A stretch of 64,000 bases of DNA, from assembly GCF_000585255.1 (NCBI RefSeq), contig NZ_JANL01000006.1, forward strand, positions 62,001 to 126,000, written 5' to 3'. Below, piece after piece: positions 44,495 through 53,180 of the stretch (its first letter is position 1; each line of letters opens with the position of its first letter). The notes below the pieces were generated by a model. It saw nothing but the letters and a program-made list of their open reading frames with translations. It did not search any database and was not told the DNA's origin. Origin of the DNA: Alkalibacterium sp. AK22. GTDB lineage: Bacteria > Bacillota > Bacilli > Lactobacillales > Carnobacteriaceae_A. Both the position numbers and the translations under genes were made by a program.

Positions 44495-45121
44495 TTGGAA
44501 GTAAATAAAAAACAACTTGGAAAAAGAATCAAGGATATAAGAGTTAATAGTTGCAACTCAACTATGGAAGAGTTTGGTAATCTGGTTGGTGCTGGAAAAA
44601 GTAACGTATCTCGTTGGGAACGTGGAGAAAACATTCCGAATGATCTAACCCTAAAGAAAATAGCCGAGTTGGGAAATATATCAGTCGAGTATTTGCTCTA
44701 CGGTGATGTTAGAGAATACTTCTATAATGTAATTTACGAAAATAGCAAAGAATTTACTGCTAAACTGGGAGAAAAATCTCCATTAAAACTATTCAATGCT
44801 TTTTATGACACGATTGGCAAGGCTCTAGAATCTGGCTCACCTTATTATCCTGAACCTGATGATGTTCTTCAGATGTTCCACACTTTCATTGATAGTCAGC
44901 AAAAAGGTTTTGATAAATTAATGCTAGCTTATCACCTCAATAAAGCCAAGAGGTCTGCGAATACAACTATTGAACTAATGGAAGATAGTGAAGCAAAAAC
45001 TAATCTGGAAGAATCATTAAAAGAAATAAATGAGGCTGTTGCTTCATATGAAAGCTACTTCAACACAAGTATTGATGATCAAATTCTTTACCTAATTGAT
45101 ATATTGGAAAAAAAAGAATAA
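44495..45121 (+). CDS. CI/Stl-like master repressor of the island
   Basis: This 208-residue protein has an N-terminal HTH_3 (about residues 6-65; STMEEFGNLVGAGKSNVSRWE). The remaining 140 residues are helical, with no RecA-responsive Ala-Gly cleavage site or Ser-Lys peptidase pair visible. In SaPIs the analogous Stl is released by helper-phage proteins rather than by autocleavage, which fits. TTG 44495 lies eight bases after AAGGAGG and is preferred to GTG 44486, which directly abuts it. Confidence 0.8.
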   Translation: MEVNKKQLGKRIKDIRVNSCNSTMEEFGNLVGAGKSNVSRWERGENIPNDLTLKKIAELGNISVEYLLYGDVREYFYNVIYENSKEFTAKLGEKSPLKLFNAFYDTIGKALESGSPYYPEPDDVLQMFHTFIDSQQKGFDKLMLAYHLNKAKRSANTTIELMEDSEAKTNLEESLKEINEAVASYESYFNTSIDDQILYLIDILEKKE

Positions 45122-45168
45122 CCCTTACATACCCCAGCCCAGCGGTGTGCTAAAGGGAGAGAATATCA

Positions 45169-46311
45169 ATGTTAAAAATTAAAAGTTATCAAAAGAAAGA
45201 TGGCAACACGTATTATAAATTTCAAACGTATCTAGGTGTAGACAAGGCTGGCAAGCCAATACGAGTTGGAAGAAGTGGATTTACTTCTAAAAGTGAAGCT
45301 CGTAAAGAGGCCATGAGATTGAAAGCTCTACATGAAGAATCTGGCTATCAAAAGCCGACTTATGAAACCTTTGAAGAGATTTATGAGTTATGGTTCAACG
45401 TGATCTATAAAGAGGACGTTCGAGAAAGTACCGCTGTTAAAACTAGAGAGCTATTCGATAACCACATTCTCAAAGACTTAGGCCATTTAAGAATTCAAGC
45501 CATCACGCCTACACATTGTCAGGAAGCTGTTTTCAAGTGGTCTGAACGTATCTCAAAAGCTAAAGTCATGAAGAACCACTGTAAGCGAATCTTTGACTAT
45601 GCTATCACCTTAGATAAAATCAGAACCAATCCTATGGAACGTGTTCATGTTCCAAAGACAAAAAATGAGAATAAACGTGAAATTAAGTTCTATTCAAAAG
45701 ATGAATTGAAAAGATTCCTCGAATGTGTCAAAGAAGATAATAACCCTCGCTGGTTTCCATTCTTTCGCTTGCTGGCGTTCTCTGGTATGCGTAAAGGTGA
45801 AGCACTGGCTCTCACATGGCAAGACTTCAACTTTGAGGCCAATACCGTCACCATAAATAAAACACTGGCTAGAGGCAAGGACAACACGCTGATTGTTCAA
45901 AGTACAAAAACAACTGCTGGAGAGCGTACCATTTCTTTAGATCCAATCACCATTGATACAATAAAAGACTGGCGAAAAACTCAACGCTTAGACTATTTAA
46001 AGCTAGGGATGAACACGAATACACCATCTCAAGTTGTGTTCACTACCTTTGATAATGAGTTCATTCAGCACTCCAGCGTTGGTTCATTCATGAATAAGAT
46101 TATCGAGAAACACTCTTTGAAGCGAATCACTCCACACGAATTAAGACACACACATTGTTCTATACTGTTTGAAGCTGGAGCTGGTATCAAAGATGTTCAA
46201 GAGCGTTTAGGCCATTCTTCTTATGAGGTCACTATGAACATTTATACACACGTGACTGAAGAAGCTAAAGAGAAAACCGCTGATATATTCGCTCAACACG
46301 TTGGCTTCTAG
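45169..46311 (+). CDS. int: Tyrosine-type integrase
   Basis: This 380-residue phage-type integrase has an AP2-like arm-binding N-terminus (residues 1-55) and a SAM-like core-binding domain (60-150). The catalytic domain has Arg in FSGMRKGEALALTW, the HELRHTH motif, ERLGHSS and the nucleophile Tyr in MNIYTHV. It lies about 260 bp from the tRNA-Val 3' end where the island is inserted. Confidence 0.95.
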   Translation: MLKIKSYQKKDGNTYYKFQTYLGVDKAGKPIRVGRSGFTSKSEARKEAMRLKALHEESGYQKPTYETFEEIYELWFNVIYKEDVRESTAVKTRELFDNHILKDLGHLRIQAITPTHCQEAVFKWSERISKAKVMKNHCKRIFDYAITLDKIRTNPMERVHVPKTKNENKREIKFYSKDELKRFLECVKEDNNPRWFPFFRLLAFSGMRKGEALALTWQDFNFEANTVTINKTLARGKDNTLIVQSTKTTAGERTISLDPITIDTIKDWRKTQRLDYLKLGMNTNTPSQVVFTTFDNEFIQHSSVGSFMNKIIEKHSLKRITPHELRHTHCSILFEAGAGIKDVQERLGHSSYEVTMNIYTHVTEEAKEKTADIFAQHVGF

Positions 46312-46497
46312 CTATAATCATCCATGTATCACTCTGGAATCGCCTCTGAATCGCCCTCACACCACAGGATGGAGGCACAAAAAAAGAGAGTATCAATGAA
46401 CGACACTCTCAAGGTTATGTATGCAAAAGATGAAGCTGAAAGTTTAGTTTTTTTTACGAGAACACTTGTTTGTATGCAACAGTACCATGCAACAATT

Positions 46498-46556
46498 AAA
46501 AAAAGAAGCTTCCATACGCTTGATGAATACCGTCATACCAGCGTTTTGGAGGCTTC
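46498..46556 (-). terminator. Island-borne terminator for tRNA-Val
   Basis: On the minus strand GAAGCCTCC pairs (one mismatch) with GGAAGCTTC, followed by TTTTTTT. It lies 14 bp beyond the tRNA 3' end, inside the island, and replaces the original terminator now displaced to 35494-35540. The gap 46312-46497 contains no supported gene. Confidence 0.75.
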
Positions 46557-46570
46557 AATTATAAAATGTA

Positions 46571-46643
46571 TGGTCCCTACTGGGCTCGAACCAGTGACCC
46601 CTACCTTGTCGAGGTAGTGCTCTCCCAACTGAGCTAAGGAACC
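46571..46643 (-). tRNA. tRNA-Val (anticodon GAC)
   Basis: This 73-nt cloverleaf has acceptor GGTTCCT/AGGGACC, D-stem GCTC/GAGC, anticodon stem CTACC/GGTAG, T-stem ACTGG/CCAGT and loop TTCGAGC. The anticodon GAC is complementary to 46608-46610. CCA is not encoded. Position 33 is C instead of the almost universal U. The 3' 13 bases are part of the island attachment core. Confidence 0.93.
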
Positions 46644-46664
46644 GTAATGGGTCATTCCTATATG

Positions 46665-46693
46665 AGTATACTAAATCCATTGTAACTTGTAAA
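46665..46693 (-). promoter_or_regulatory. Promoter of tRNA-Val
   Basis: On the minus strand TTTACA (46688-46693), a 17-base spacer and TATACT (46665-46670). Confidence 0.75.
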
Positions 46694-46782
46694 CCTTTTT
46701 CTGCTTTTTAATGGTCCTTCCTTTTCTTTTTATGTGAAATCGGTCATAATGGATACGACAGCATCAGGAAGGAAACGATTAA

Positions 46783-48072
46783 ATGGATACTAGTAAACTA
46801 AGTAAATTTTACCGAAAAACCCTGCACGAAAAGATTGAATCTCTCTATAAAGCCGGTGTGATTACCGAAGCAGAACAGACTCTCCTGCTGGAAGGTCGGC
46901 TGGATTTACCGGCTGACACTGGGGACAATATGATCGAGAACTATCTCGGCAATTTCTCTCTCCCTTTTGGAGCAGCTATGAACTTTGTCATAAACGGTCA
47001 GGAAAAAGTTATCCCGATGGCGATTGAAGAACCGTCTGTTGTAGCAGCGGCCAGTTTCGCTGCAAAACTGGCTGGTTCAGCGGGTGGCTTTGAAACAACG
47101 GTCACCAAGCGTGATATGATCGGACAGGTCACCTTAAAAGGAATTATCGACTACGACGGTGCCGAGCGGGCCATCATGAACTCCAAGCAAGCCATTTTAG
47201 ACCGGGCTAATGAGGCTCATCCCTCCATTGTCAAGAGAGGGGGCGGGGCGAGAGACCTGGAAGTGCGGCAGCTTCATGATGAAAGCCAGGTAAACCTCCC
47301 CTCCTTTCTTTCTGTTCATGTGCACGTGGATACACAGGAAGCCATGGGTGCCAATATTATCAATACCATGATGGAAGGCATTGCTCCTTATATCGAAGAA
47401 CTGACCGGCGGGACGGCTCTTTTGCGTATTTTATCAAACTATGCGACAGAAAGCCTCGCCACCGCCCGCTGTACGATACCCGCACACACATTGAAAACTG
47501 GACACTTTTCCGGCGAAGACGTCCGCGACCGGATTATTGAAGCCACTCAAGTTGCCACAATTGATCCTTATCGGGCCGTGACACACAATAAGGGCATCAT
47601 GAACGGTGTCGATGCCGTCGTCACCGCCACCGGAAACGACTGGCGGGCAGTAGAGGCCAGTGTTCATGCGTTCGCTTCCCGTTCAGGCCAGTACCGCTCG
47701 CTCACTCAGTGGGAAAAAAATGACGCTGGTGATCTTGTCGGCCGACTGACTCTTCCCTTGCCTATCGGTACAGTCGGCGGAGCCATCTCAATTCACCCGG
47801 CAGCCAAGCTGGCGCATCAGATGCTTGGTCATCCCAACGCCATGGAACTGTCCGGTATTCTCGCTACTGTCGGTCTCGCCCAGAATCTGGCCGCTGTCCG
47901 GGCTCTGGTCACAGATGGCATTCAAAAAGGCCACATGGGGCTCCATGCCCGCTCTTTGGCTATCAGTGCCGGTGCCAAAGGCCCTGAAGTCCAGCACGTC
48001 GCTGACCAGTTGAAGAAAGCTCCTCATATGAATCTGGAAGCAGCCCGGACGATTCTGAACAGTCTGAATTGA
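46783..48072 (+). CDS. mvaA: Hydroxymethylglutaryl-CoA reductase, class II
   Basis: This 429-residue enzyme of the mevalonate pathway has the segment ENYLGNFSLPFGAAMNFVING with EEPSVVAAASFAAKLA (catalytic Glu). It also has the dinucleotide-binding region VDAVVTATGNDWRAVEA, the catalytic Asp region and a C-terminal His in KGHMGLHARSLA. It converts HMG-CoA to mevalonate. Its pathway partner mvaS is 15 kb away on the other strand. The gene starts the chromosomal side right of the island. Confidence 0.95.
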   Translation: MDTSKLSKFYRKTLHEKIESLYKAGVITEAEQTLLLEGRLDLPADTGDNMIENYLGNFSLPFGAAMNFVINGQEKVIPMAIEEPSVVAAASFAAKLAGSAGGFETTVTKRDMIGQVTLKGIIDYDGAERAIMNSKQAILDRANEAHPSIVKRGGGARDLEVRQLHDESQVNLPSFLSVHVHVDTQEAMGANIINTMMEGIAPYIEELTGGTALLRILSNYATESLATARCTIPAHTLKTGHFSGEDVRDRIIEATQVATIDPYRAVTHNKGIMNGVDAVVTATGNDWRAVEASVHAFASRSGQYRSLTQWEKNDAGDLVGRLTLPLPIGTVGGAISIHPAAKLAHQMLGHPNAMELSGILATVGLAQNLAAVRALVTDGIQKGHMGLHARSLAISAGAKGPEVQHVADQLKKAPHMNLEAARTILNSLN

Positions 48073-48092
48073 ATCAGTTCCTGATCAAAGTA

Positions 48093-48142
48093 AAAGAACT
48101 GACTTACCGAAAAGCTGCTTGCTCTTCAGTCGTCAGTTCTTC
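48093..48142. terminator. Bidirectional terminator between mvaA and the MATE gene
   Basis: AAGAACTGAC pairs with GTCAGTTCTT, with T-rich sequence on the plus strand. Confidence 0.8.
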
Positions 48143-48143
48143 T

Positions 48144-49502
48144 TTATCTTATTCTCATCCATCTGGGACGGCGGATTTTTAACCGCCCTGGCTTCCCTTT
48201 TCTGATTCGTTTGTTTGGATCAATGACTATCGCAATAATCAATAAGATCAAAGCTTCAGTCAGCACATATGAGAGCCAGACACCGTTCATTCCGAGCAAC
48301 CGACTCAAAATCAGAGCCAGTGGAATGATAATCAGACCCCCTCTCAGTAAGGAAAAGGCCAGAGCCCGATTCGGCTGATCTGTTGCTCCAAAATAACTGG
48401 TCAGAATCGTGTTCATGCCGGCAAAGACAAAACCAATAAAGTAAAGAAGCAGACCATTGGTTGCCATACCGGCGATATGACTACTGCCTTCACTGTTGAA
48501 GGCTGCGATGATTGGGTCCCGAAACAGGGCTGTGCCCCCATAAACAAGCAGGCTCAGCACTAGCGTAGTGATCAGGGACAGTGTCAGAACCTGCTTCATC
48601 TGTTTCAGATTCTGAAGGCCGTAACTTTCGCTGATCAGCGGCTGTGCCCCTTGGGCCACACCAGCAAAGAGGGCCATGACGACAAAAGCGATATTAGCAA
48701 TAATACCGTAAGCAGCCAAGCCGTTATTGCCTTCCAAACTGAATATAATCAGATTAAAGGCAAACAGGACCACCGAAGCAGACAGTTCATTGATAAAGGC
48801 CGAGGCCCCCAGGTGTGTCACATCCCGAATGATCCAGCCTTCGATTTTCTGGACCTTCAGTTTCAGCTGATTAACTGGCTTAAAGAAATGAATCGCCAGA
48901 ATAAGCAAACTGATGATTGGAGAGACACTGGTCGCTAGGGAAGCTCCGAACATCCCGAGCTGCATTGGAAAGATAAAGATATAATCCAGGATTACATTAA
49001 TTATACTGCCGATCACCATACCATACATAGCCAGTGACGGATCGCCGTCATTGCGCACGAAAGACAGCAACATATTATTGACCACAAAAAAAGGCGCAAA
49101 AGTCAGAATCGTCCGCAGGTAAACCGTGGTCATTTCCATTGTTTCTGCATCTGCTCCCATGATCTGGGCGATTATTTCGGCTCCAAAGCGACCCACAACC
49201 ATAAACAGCAGACCCATGATTACAGCAAACAAAAAAGTCTGAGAGTAGACCCGATTGGCTTGCTCCGTCTTGTGCCGCGACAATAGTATCTTGTAGCGTG
49301 TCGCTCCCCCCAGCCCTAGCATCAGTCCGAAACCGTGAATAATGCCGAATGCCGGAATACTCAGGTTTAAAGAAGCAATCCCAACCGGACCGAGTGCCTG
49401 AGCAATGAATAAGGTGTCCGCCAGAATATAGAAAGAGATGCCGAGCATCCCAAGCATATTCAGGCTGACGTATTTAAAAAACAGCTTCATACTGCGCTGC
49501 AT
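48144..49502 (-). CDS. MATE-family efflux transporter
   Basis: This 452-residue protein has twelve predicted TM helices in two MatE domains, with the family signature QALGPVGIASLNLSIPAF in the N-half and GVAQGAQPLISESYG in the C-half. It exports drugs or other organic cations in exchange for Na+ or H+. A basic tail (RKGKPGRLKIRRPRWMRIR) follows the last helix. It is monocistronic. Confidence 0.92.
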   Translation of the reverse strand: MQRSMKLFFKYVSLNMLGMLGISFYILADTLFIAQALGPVGIASLNLSIPAFGIIHGFGLMLGLGGATRYKILLSRHKTEQANRVYSQTFLFAVIMGLLFMVVGRFGAEIIAQIMGADAETMEMTTVYLRTILTFAPFFVVNNMLLSFVRNDGDPSLAMYGMVIGSIINVILDYIFIFPMQLGMFGASLATSVSPIISLLILAIHFFKPVNQLKLKVQKIEGWIIRDVTHLGASAFINELSASVVLFAFNLIIFSLEGNNGLAAYGIIANIAFVVMALFAGVAQGAQPLISESYGLQNLKQMKQVLTLSLITTLVLSLLVYGGTALFRDPIIAAFNSEGSSHIAGMATNGLLLYFIGFVFAGMNTILTSYFGATDQPNRALAFSLLRGGLIIIPLALILSRLLGMNGVWLSYVLTEALILLIIAIVIDPNKRIRKGKPGRLKIRRPRWMRIR

Positions 49503-49760
49503 AATATCCCTCCAGCCTTGAAAAGTAAACCTTAGACTAGCTTACTCATTCACCCCCCTGAAGTCAACCGTCTCTTACAATAAGTAAACTAGAGCAGTCT
49601 AATTTAGTATTCCAGTACTTCAAATAAATAAGCTCGTTTTTTCACATAGTTATTTTCTCATCAACCGGCCTTTCTCAAACGGACCGGTATCCTGTCAGCT
49701 TCACCTCACTGTTGGTTTGACGCTTTTTAAATGCATCCTGAACAGAAAGGAGGAAGAACA

Positions 49761-50186
49761 ATGGAGATGCGTGTGTGTCCGTACCTGATGCTGGATGGAA
49801 CAGCACAGGAAGCGGCGGCCTTTTATGCTAATGTTTTCAAAACAAAAGTGGAAAGCCTGGAATTTTCCAAAGACTGGCCTCAGGAATTCGACAACAACAT
49901 ACCGGAAGGCTACGAAGAACGAGTAGTTCACGCTCACCTGCACATAGGAAGTACCTGCCTTATGCTGGCAGATACTTTCCCCGACACCAGCCATACCGCC
50001 GGCAATACGATTACACTGATGCTTTCAATGGACAGCGGAGAGGAAGCACGCCGGATCTATGAGCAGCTGGCTGCTGAGGGAGAAGTCATCCTCTGCATGA
50101 CCGAAACGAGCTTCAGCCCTGCTTATGCCTGTGTGCGTGACAAATTTGGAATCGAATGGCAGATCATAACCCCTACAGACAGCTGA
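49761..50186 (+). CDS. VOC/PhnB-like glyoxalase-fold protein
   Basis: This 141-residue protein begins MEMRVCPYLMLDGTAQEAAAFY and contains HAHLHIGSTCLMLAD, the 3-demethylubiquinone-methyltransferase-like (PhnB) pattern of the VOC superfamily. Members are metal-dependent or cofactor-free binding proteins whose substrates are mostly unknown. ATG 49761 lies about nine bases after AGGAGG; the longer frame upstream overlaps the ribosome binding site. Despite the PhnB label, no link to the phosphonate-type transporters downstream is shown. Confidence 0.88.
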   Translation: MEMRVCPYLMLDGTAQEAAAFYANVFKTKVESLEFSKDWPQEFDNNIPEGYEERVVHAHLHIGSTCLMLADTFPDTSHTAGNTITLMLSMDSGEEARRIYEQLAAEGEVILCMTETSFSPAYACVRDKFGIEWQIITPTDS

Positions 50187-50239
50187 ACTAATTTAGCGCC
50201 CACCTTTTATAATAGCGGCCCTGACTTGATCACACAATC

Positions 50240-50281
50240 CCCCTGAAGCAGGTGCTTATAGAGCAGCCCGCTTTAGGGGAA
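50240..50281 (+). repeat. IS-end-like hairpin
   Basis: CCCCTGAAGC pairs with GCTTTAGGGG (one G-U), followed by a short start-codon-led frame without homology. It resembles the hairpin at 55051-55093 and the left ends of IS150-group elements. It is probably a remnant. Confidence 0.4.
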
Positions 50282-50301
50282 GTGTGTATGCTGAAACATC
50301 C

Positions 50302-50540
50302 CTATTCAGATAAAACGGATAAACGGCCCTTCCATGTCGGCTCGTAAAAACTAGCAGTCTGCTCTGGATCCAGCCAGTCATTTGGCCAGAAGGTGTGCAT
50401 TTTCTTTTCCGTGACCACCCTGTAGCCTAACCTATGCGCAAGCTTGACCGTTGCATCGATGCAGTACAGGGTTTCGGCTCAGGTTATCTCAAGCGTTTCT
50501 GTGACCAACCAATCCAGCAGCTCTTACCGTTTTGTGTGGT
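50302..50540 (-). pseudogene. Remnant of an isochorismatase-family hydrolase, C-terminal part
   Basis: The minus-strand frame reads LLDWLVTETLEIT, a TGA, then AETLYCIDATVKLAHRLGYR and about 38 more residues to TAG. G-A-E-T-x-x-C-V-D-T/A-T-V-R-x-A is the conserved active-site stretch of cysteine/isochorismatase hydrolases. The TGA sits where Gly is expected. The N-terminal two-thirds is absent. Confidence 0.7.
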
Positions 50541-50557
50541 AGAAGGCATGAGGACGC

Positions 50558-50602
50558 AAAGAACCCCAATCCGTCGTTAACTTGACGAGATTGGGGTTCT
50601 TT
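50558..50602 (-). terminator. Terminator of the first phn-type operon
   Basis: AAAGAACCCCAATC pairs with GATTGGGGTTCTTT, with an inner GTC/GAC extension. It lies 40 bp after the last permease stop. Confidence 0.9.
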
Positions 50603-50642
50603 ATTTATAGTCTGCCTGCCAGGCAGGCTGGACAGCCTTATT

Positions 50643-51455
50643 TTATCCGTTTACCAAACGTTCACGCAGTTTGTTTGAGAAAATCTCAACAGCGAGGATC
50701 AGAACAACCAGCCCGATCAGGATCGAACCGACTTCGCTCCAGCGATAAGAACGCATAGCAAAGATTAATGGCGCTCCGATTCCCCCGGCCCCTACCAGCC
50801 CAAGAATTGTCGCATCACGCAGGTTCATGTCGTAACGGTAGATGGTTACCGACAGGAAGCTGGAGAACAGCTGGGGCAGGATGCCGTAGCGGACTTTCTG
50901 ATAAGTCGTGCAGCCCATGGACGTCATGGCTTCTAGGACACCTCGGTCCAGGTTCTCGATGACATCCACATACAGACGGGAAATCATGCCAATCGAGGTC
51001 AAAGACATCGTTAAAACACCCGCATAGGGCCCAGGTCCTGTTACACGAATAAACATCAGTCCGTATACCAGAGACGGGATGGTTCGGATAAAGATCACGA
51101 CCAGTCGAGTCACAAAAGCAACCGGACGGGAGACGATACTTGGCGACATGAGAAATGAAATCGGAATCGCCAGGAAAGAACCGAATACGGTTCCTAAAAA
51201 TGCGATAGCGATGGTCTCAAATAAGAGCGACGGCACTCCCCCACCAGAAGTGAAATCAAACAAAAACTCAAGGTCTGGTGAAAACAGACCGCTGAATATA
51301 TTGGAAGCGATTTGCGTTCCTCTCTGATCGAAGCCTGTAATGTTCACACCCATGAAAGACCAGATAATCAGAGCGATCAGGATGGCCGCAATTGTTGACA
51401 GGTAAAGCTTGCGGTTAGGTTCTTTATCAAGTTGCAATTGTACTGCTTTGTTCAT
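50643..51455 (-). CDS. phnE: PhnE-type ABC transporter permease (system 1, second)
   Basis: This 270-residue permease has about six TM helices and the EAA-loop SMGCTTYQKVRYGILPQLFSS, typical of PhnE. It ends the four-gene operon phnD-phnC-phnE-phnE. Transport of an oxoanion-type phosphorus compound is inferred from the family. The two PhnE subunits of the operon would form a heterodimer. Confidence 0.9.
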   Translation of the reverse strand: MNKAVQLQLDKEPNRKLYLSTIAAILIALIIWSFMGVNITGFDQRGTQIASNIFSGLFSPDLEFLFDFTSGGGVPSLLFETIAIAFLGTVFGSFLAIPISFLMSPSIVSRPVAFVTRLVVIFIRTIPSLVYGLMFIRVTGPGPYAGVLTMSLTSIGMISRLYVDVIENLDRGVLEAMTSMGCTTYQKVRYGILPQLFSSFLSVTIYRYDMNLRDATILGLVGAGGIGAPLIFAMRSYRWSEVGSILIGLVVLILAVEIFSNKLRERLVNG

Positions 51456-51471
51456 GTTGTCCGCTCCTTTA

Positions 51472-52299
51472 CTAGGTTAGTTTCATCCGGAAGTATTCAC
51501 TGATGCGTTCGATGATGAAGACAACGACCATCAGGATCAGCAGGACCATCCCGACACTCGGGTAGTCTCTCCAGCCTAGTCGCTCGTCAAGCAAGAGACC
51601 GACTCCACCGGCTCCTACATAACCAAGAATTGCCGCATAGCGGATGTTTCCTTCAAAAGCATACAAGGATACAGACAGGTAGGTCGGCAGAACATCCGGT
51701 ACGATGGCATAGCGGAAAGCCTGGACCTTAGACAGTCCCATGGATTCGTGAGCTTCAAAAGCTCCCATGTCGACGTTCTCGATATGCTCGTACATCAGCT
51801 TGCCGATATAAGATAAGGTAAACAGGAAGATAGCTACCGTTCCCGCCATGGTTCCCAGACCGAATACAAAAGTGGCGATCAGGGCTGTGATCAATGTCGG
51901 CAAGGTTCTTAAAATACTCAAAAACAGTTTAAAGAATCCATTGAGTATACGATTTTTAATGATATTGCTAGATGACAGCAAAGCAAAAGGAATGGCGAGA
52001 AGTGCTCCTGCAATCGAACCGAGCAGGGACATCTGAATCGTGTCAAACAGCGGGCCCCAAATATTGTTCAAAAAGTTGAGGTTAGGTGGGAACATGTCTG
52101 TCAGAATAATGACAAACTGATAGCCTCGAGTACGCAAGGCAGACAGGTCCACATTGGTGGCTTCCCAGGACAGAACCGTCACCAGCAACACAACAAGCAG
52201 AACCAGCGGTGTTCTTGACGCGCGCTGCTTGACTTCCTTGCCGTTGGACAGCGTGTATGTCTTGGGCTTAAAAATTTGATCGTAGATTGGTTCTTTCAT
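51472..52299 (-). CDS. phnE: PhnE-type ABC transporter permease (system 1, first)
   Basis: This 275-residue permease has the EAA-loop SMGLSKVQAFRYAIVPDVLPT and ILGYVGAGGVGLLLDERLGW near the C-terminus. It has a longer N-terminal cytoplasmic stretch than the second PhnE. It is 12 bp after phnC and 16 bp before the next permease. Confidence 0.9.
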   Translation of the reverse strand: MKEPIYDQIFKPKTYTLSNGKEVKQRASRTPLVLLVVLLVTVLSWEATNVDLSALRTRGYQFVIILTDMFPPNLNFLNNIWGPLFDTIQMSLLGSIAGALLAIPFALLSSSNIIKNRILNGFFKLFLSILRTLPTLITALIATFVFGLGTMAGTVAIFLFTLSYIGKLMYEHIENVDMGAFEAHESMGLSKVQAFRYAIVPDVLPTYLSVSLYAFEGNIRYAAILGYVGAGGVGLLLDERLGWRDYPSVGMVLLILMVVVFIIERISEYFRMKLT

Positions 52300-52311
52300 T
52301 GTCGCCCCTCC

Positions 52312-53097
52312 TTAGACTTCCGCTTCTTCAACATCGTCCATTTTCGGAACATTGTCCAGGCTGCCGTAGATTTCGTCTAGAACATCCTGAGTCACTTCCT
52401 CCGACTTGCCATCGTAGACGACTTCACCTTTACGAATCCCAATCACGCGGTCCGCATATTCCAGAGCCAGTTCGACGTGGTGGATATTGATCAAAATCGA
52501 CATATTCGTTTCTTTGTTGATGCGTTTAAAGTCATCCATGACGACTTTGGCTGTCACCGGGTCCAGTGAGGCCACCGGTTCGTCCGCCAGAATGATATCC
52601 GGATTTTGAGCAATCGTACGGGCCAGAGCCACACGCTGCTGCTGACCACCGGAAAGCTGGTCGACACGGTTGTATGCCTTATCCAGGATGCCTACTTTAT
52701 CCAGTGCTTCCAGTGCTTCAACTTTTTTCTCTTTAGGAAAAATACCAAGGAACTTTCTCCAAGCAGACAGATCCGGTACAGAAGAGATCAGCACATTGTT
52801 GATTACACTGGTACGGGTCACAAGGTTGAACGACTGAAAAATCATACCGATTTTACGACGGAAGTCACGAACCTGCTTGCCTTTCAGTTTACCCACATTG
52901 ACGTTGTTGACAGTCAGTGTGCCTTCGTTGATTTCGTGCATTCGATTGATACAACGGATCAGCGTGGATTTACCTGCACCGGACAAGCCGATGATGGCGA
53001 CAAATTCTCCCTGGTCGATGGTTAAATTGACATTGCTTAAAGCCGTTACCCCGTTCGGATACGTTTTGTTGACATCTTTGAATTCTATCATGATCAA
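52312..53097 (-). CDS. phnC: PhnC-type ABC transporter ATPase (system 1)
   Basis: This 261-residue ATPase has Walker A GLSGAGKSTLIRCINR, Q-loop FQSFNLV, signature LSGGQQQRVALART and Walker B ILADEPVASLDP. The NRM/CINR and QSFNLV motifs are characteristic of PhnC. It lies 83 bp after phnD1. Confidence 0.93.
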   Translation of the reverse strand: MIMIEFKDVNKTYPNGVTALSNVNLTIDQGEFVAIIGLSGAGKSTLIRCINRMHEINEGTLTVNNVNVGKLKGKQVRDFRRKIGMIFQSFNLVTRTSVINNVLISSVPDLSAWRKFLGIFPKEKKVEALEALDKVGILDKAYNRVDQLSGGQQQRVALARTIAQNPDIILADEPVASLDPVTAKVVMDDFKRINKETNMSILINIHHVELALEYADRVIGIRKGEVVYDGKSEEVTQDVLDEIYGSLDNVPKMDDVEEAEV

Positions 53098-53180
53098 TTG
53101 GTTCCTCTCTGGAGATATTCACAAAAAGAAAGCCAGGAGAGGGCGCTCCCAGCTTTTCTTTTGTATCGATACATTCTTGT

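Larger units (their letters stand above)
35551..46583. mobile_element. 11.0-kb PICI-like integrated island in tRNA-Val
   Basis: It is bounded by 14-bp direct repeats, one being the tRNA-Val 3' end next to the tyrosine integrase gene. Repressor plus integrase are on the plus strand. Divergent from them are Cro-like and Xis-like HTH proteins, small unknowns, a primase, a D5-type helicase and a small SAM-like protein. An iteron origin abuts the helicase gene. This order matches Gram-positive phage-inducible chromosomal islands. A restriction-modification system fills the distal end. The sequence is visibly more AT-rich than the flanks. No terminase, capsid or plasmid-mobilisation gene was recognised, so mobilisation by a helper is inference. 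Confidence 0.85.

Noticed and set aside
46324-46617. 97-codon plus-strand ORF after the integrase gene
   Set aside because: It runs antisense into the tRNA-Val gene and across the attachment core, lacks a ribosome binding site and has no protein-like character.
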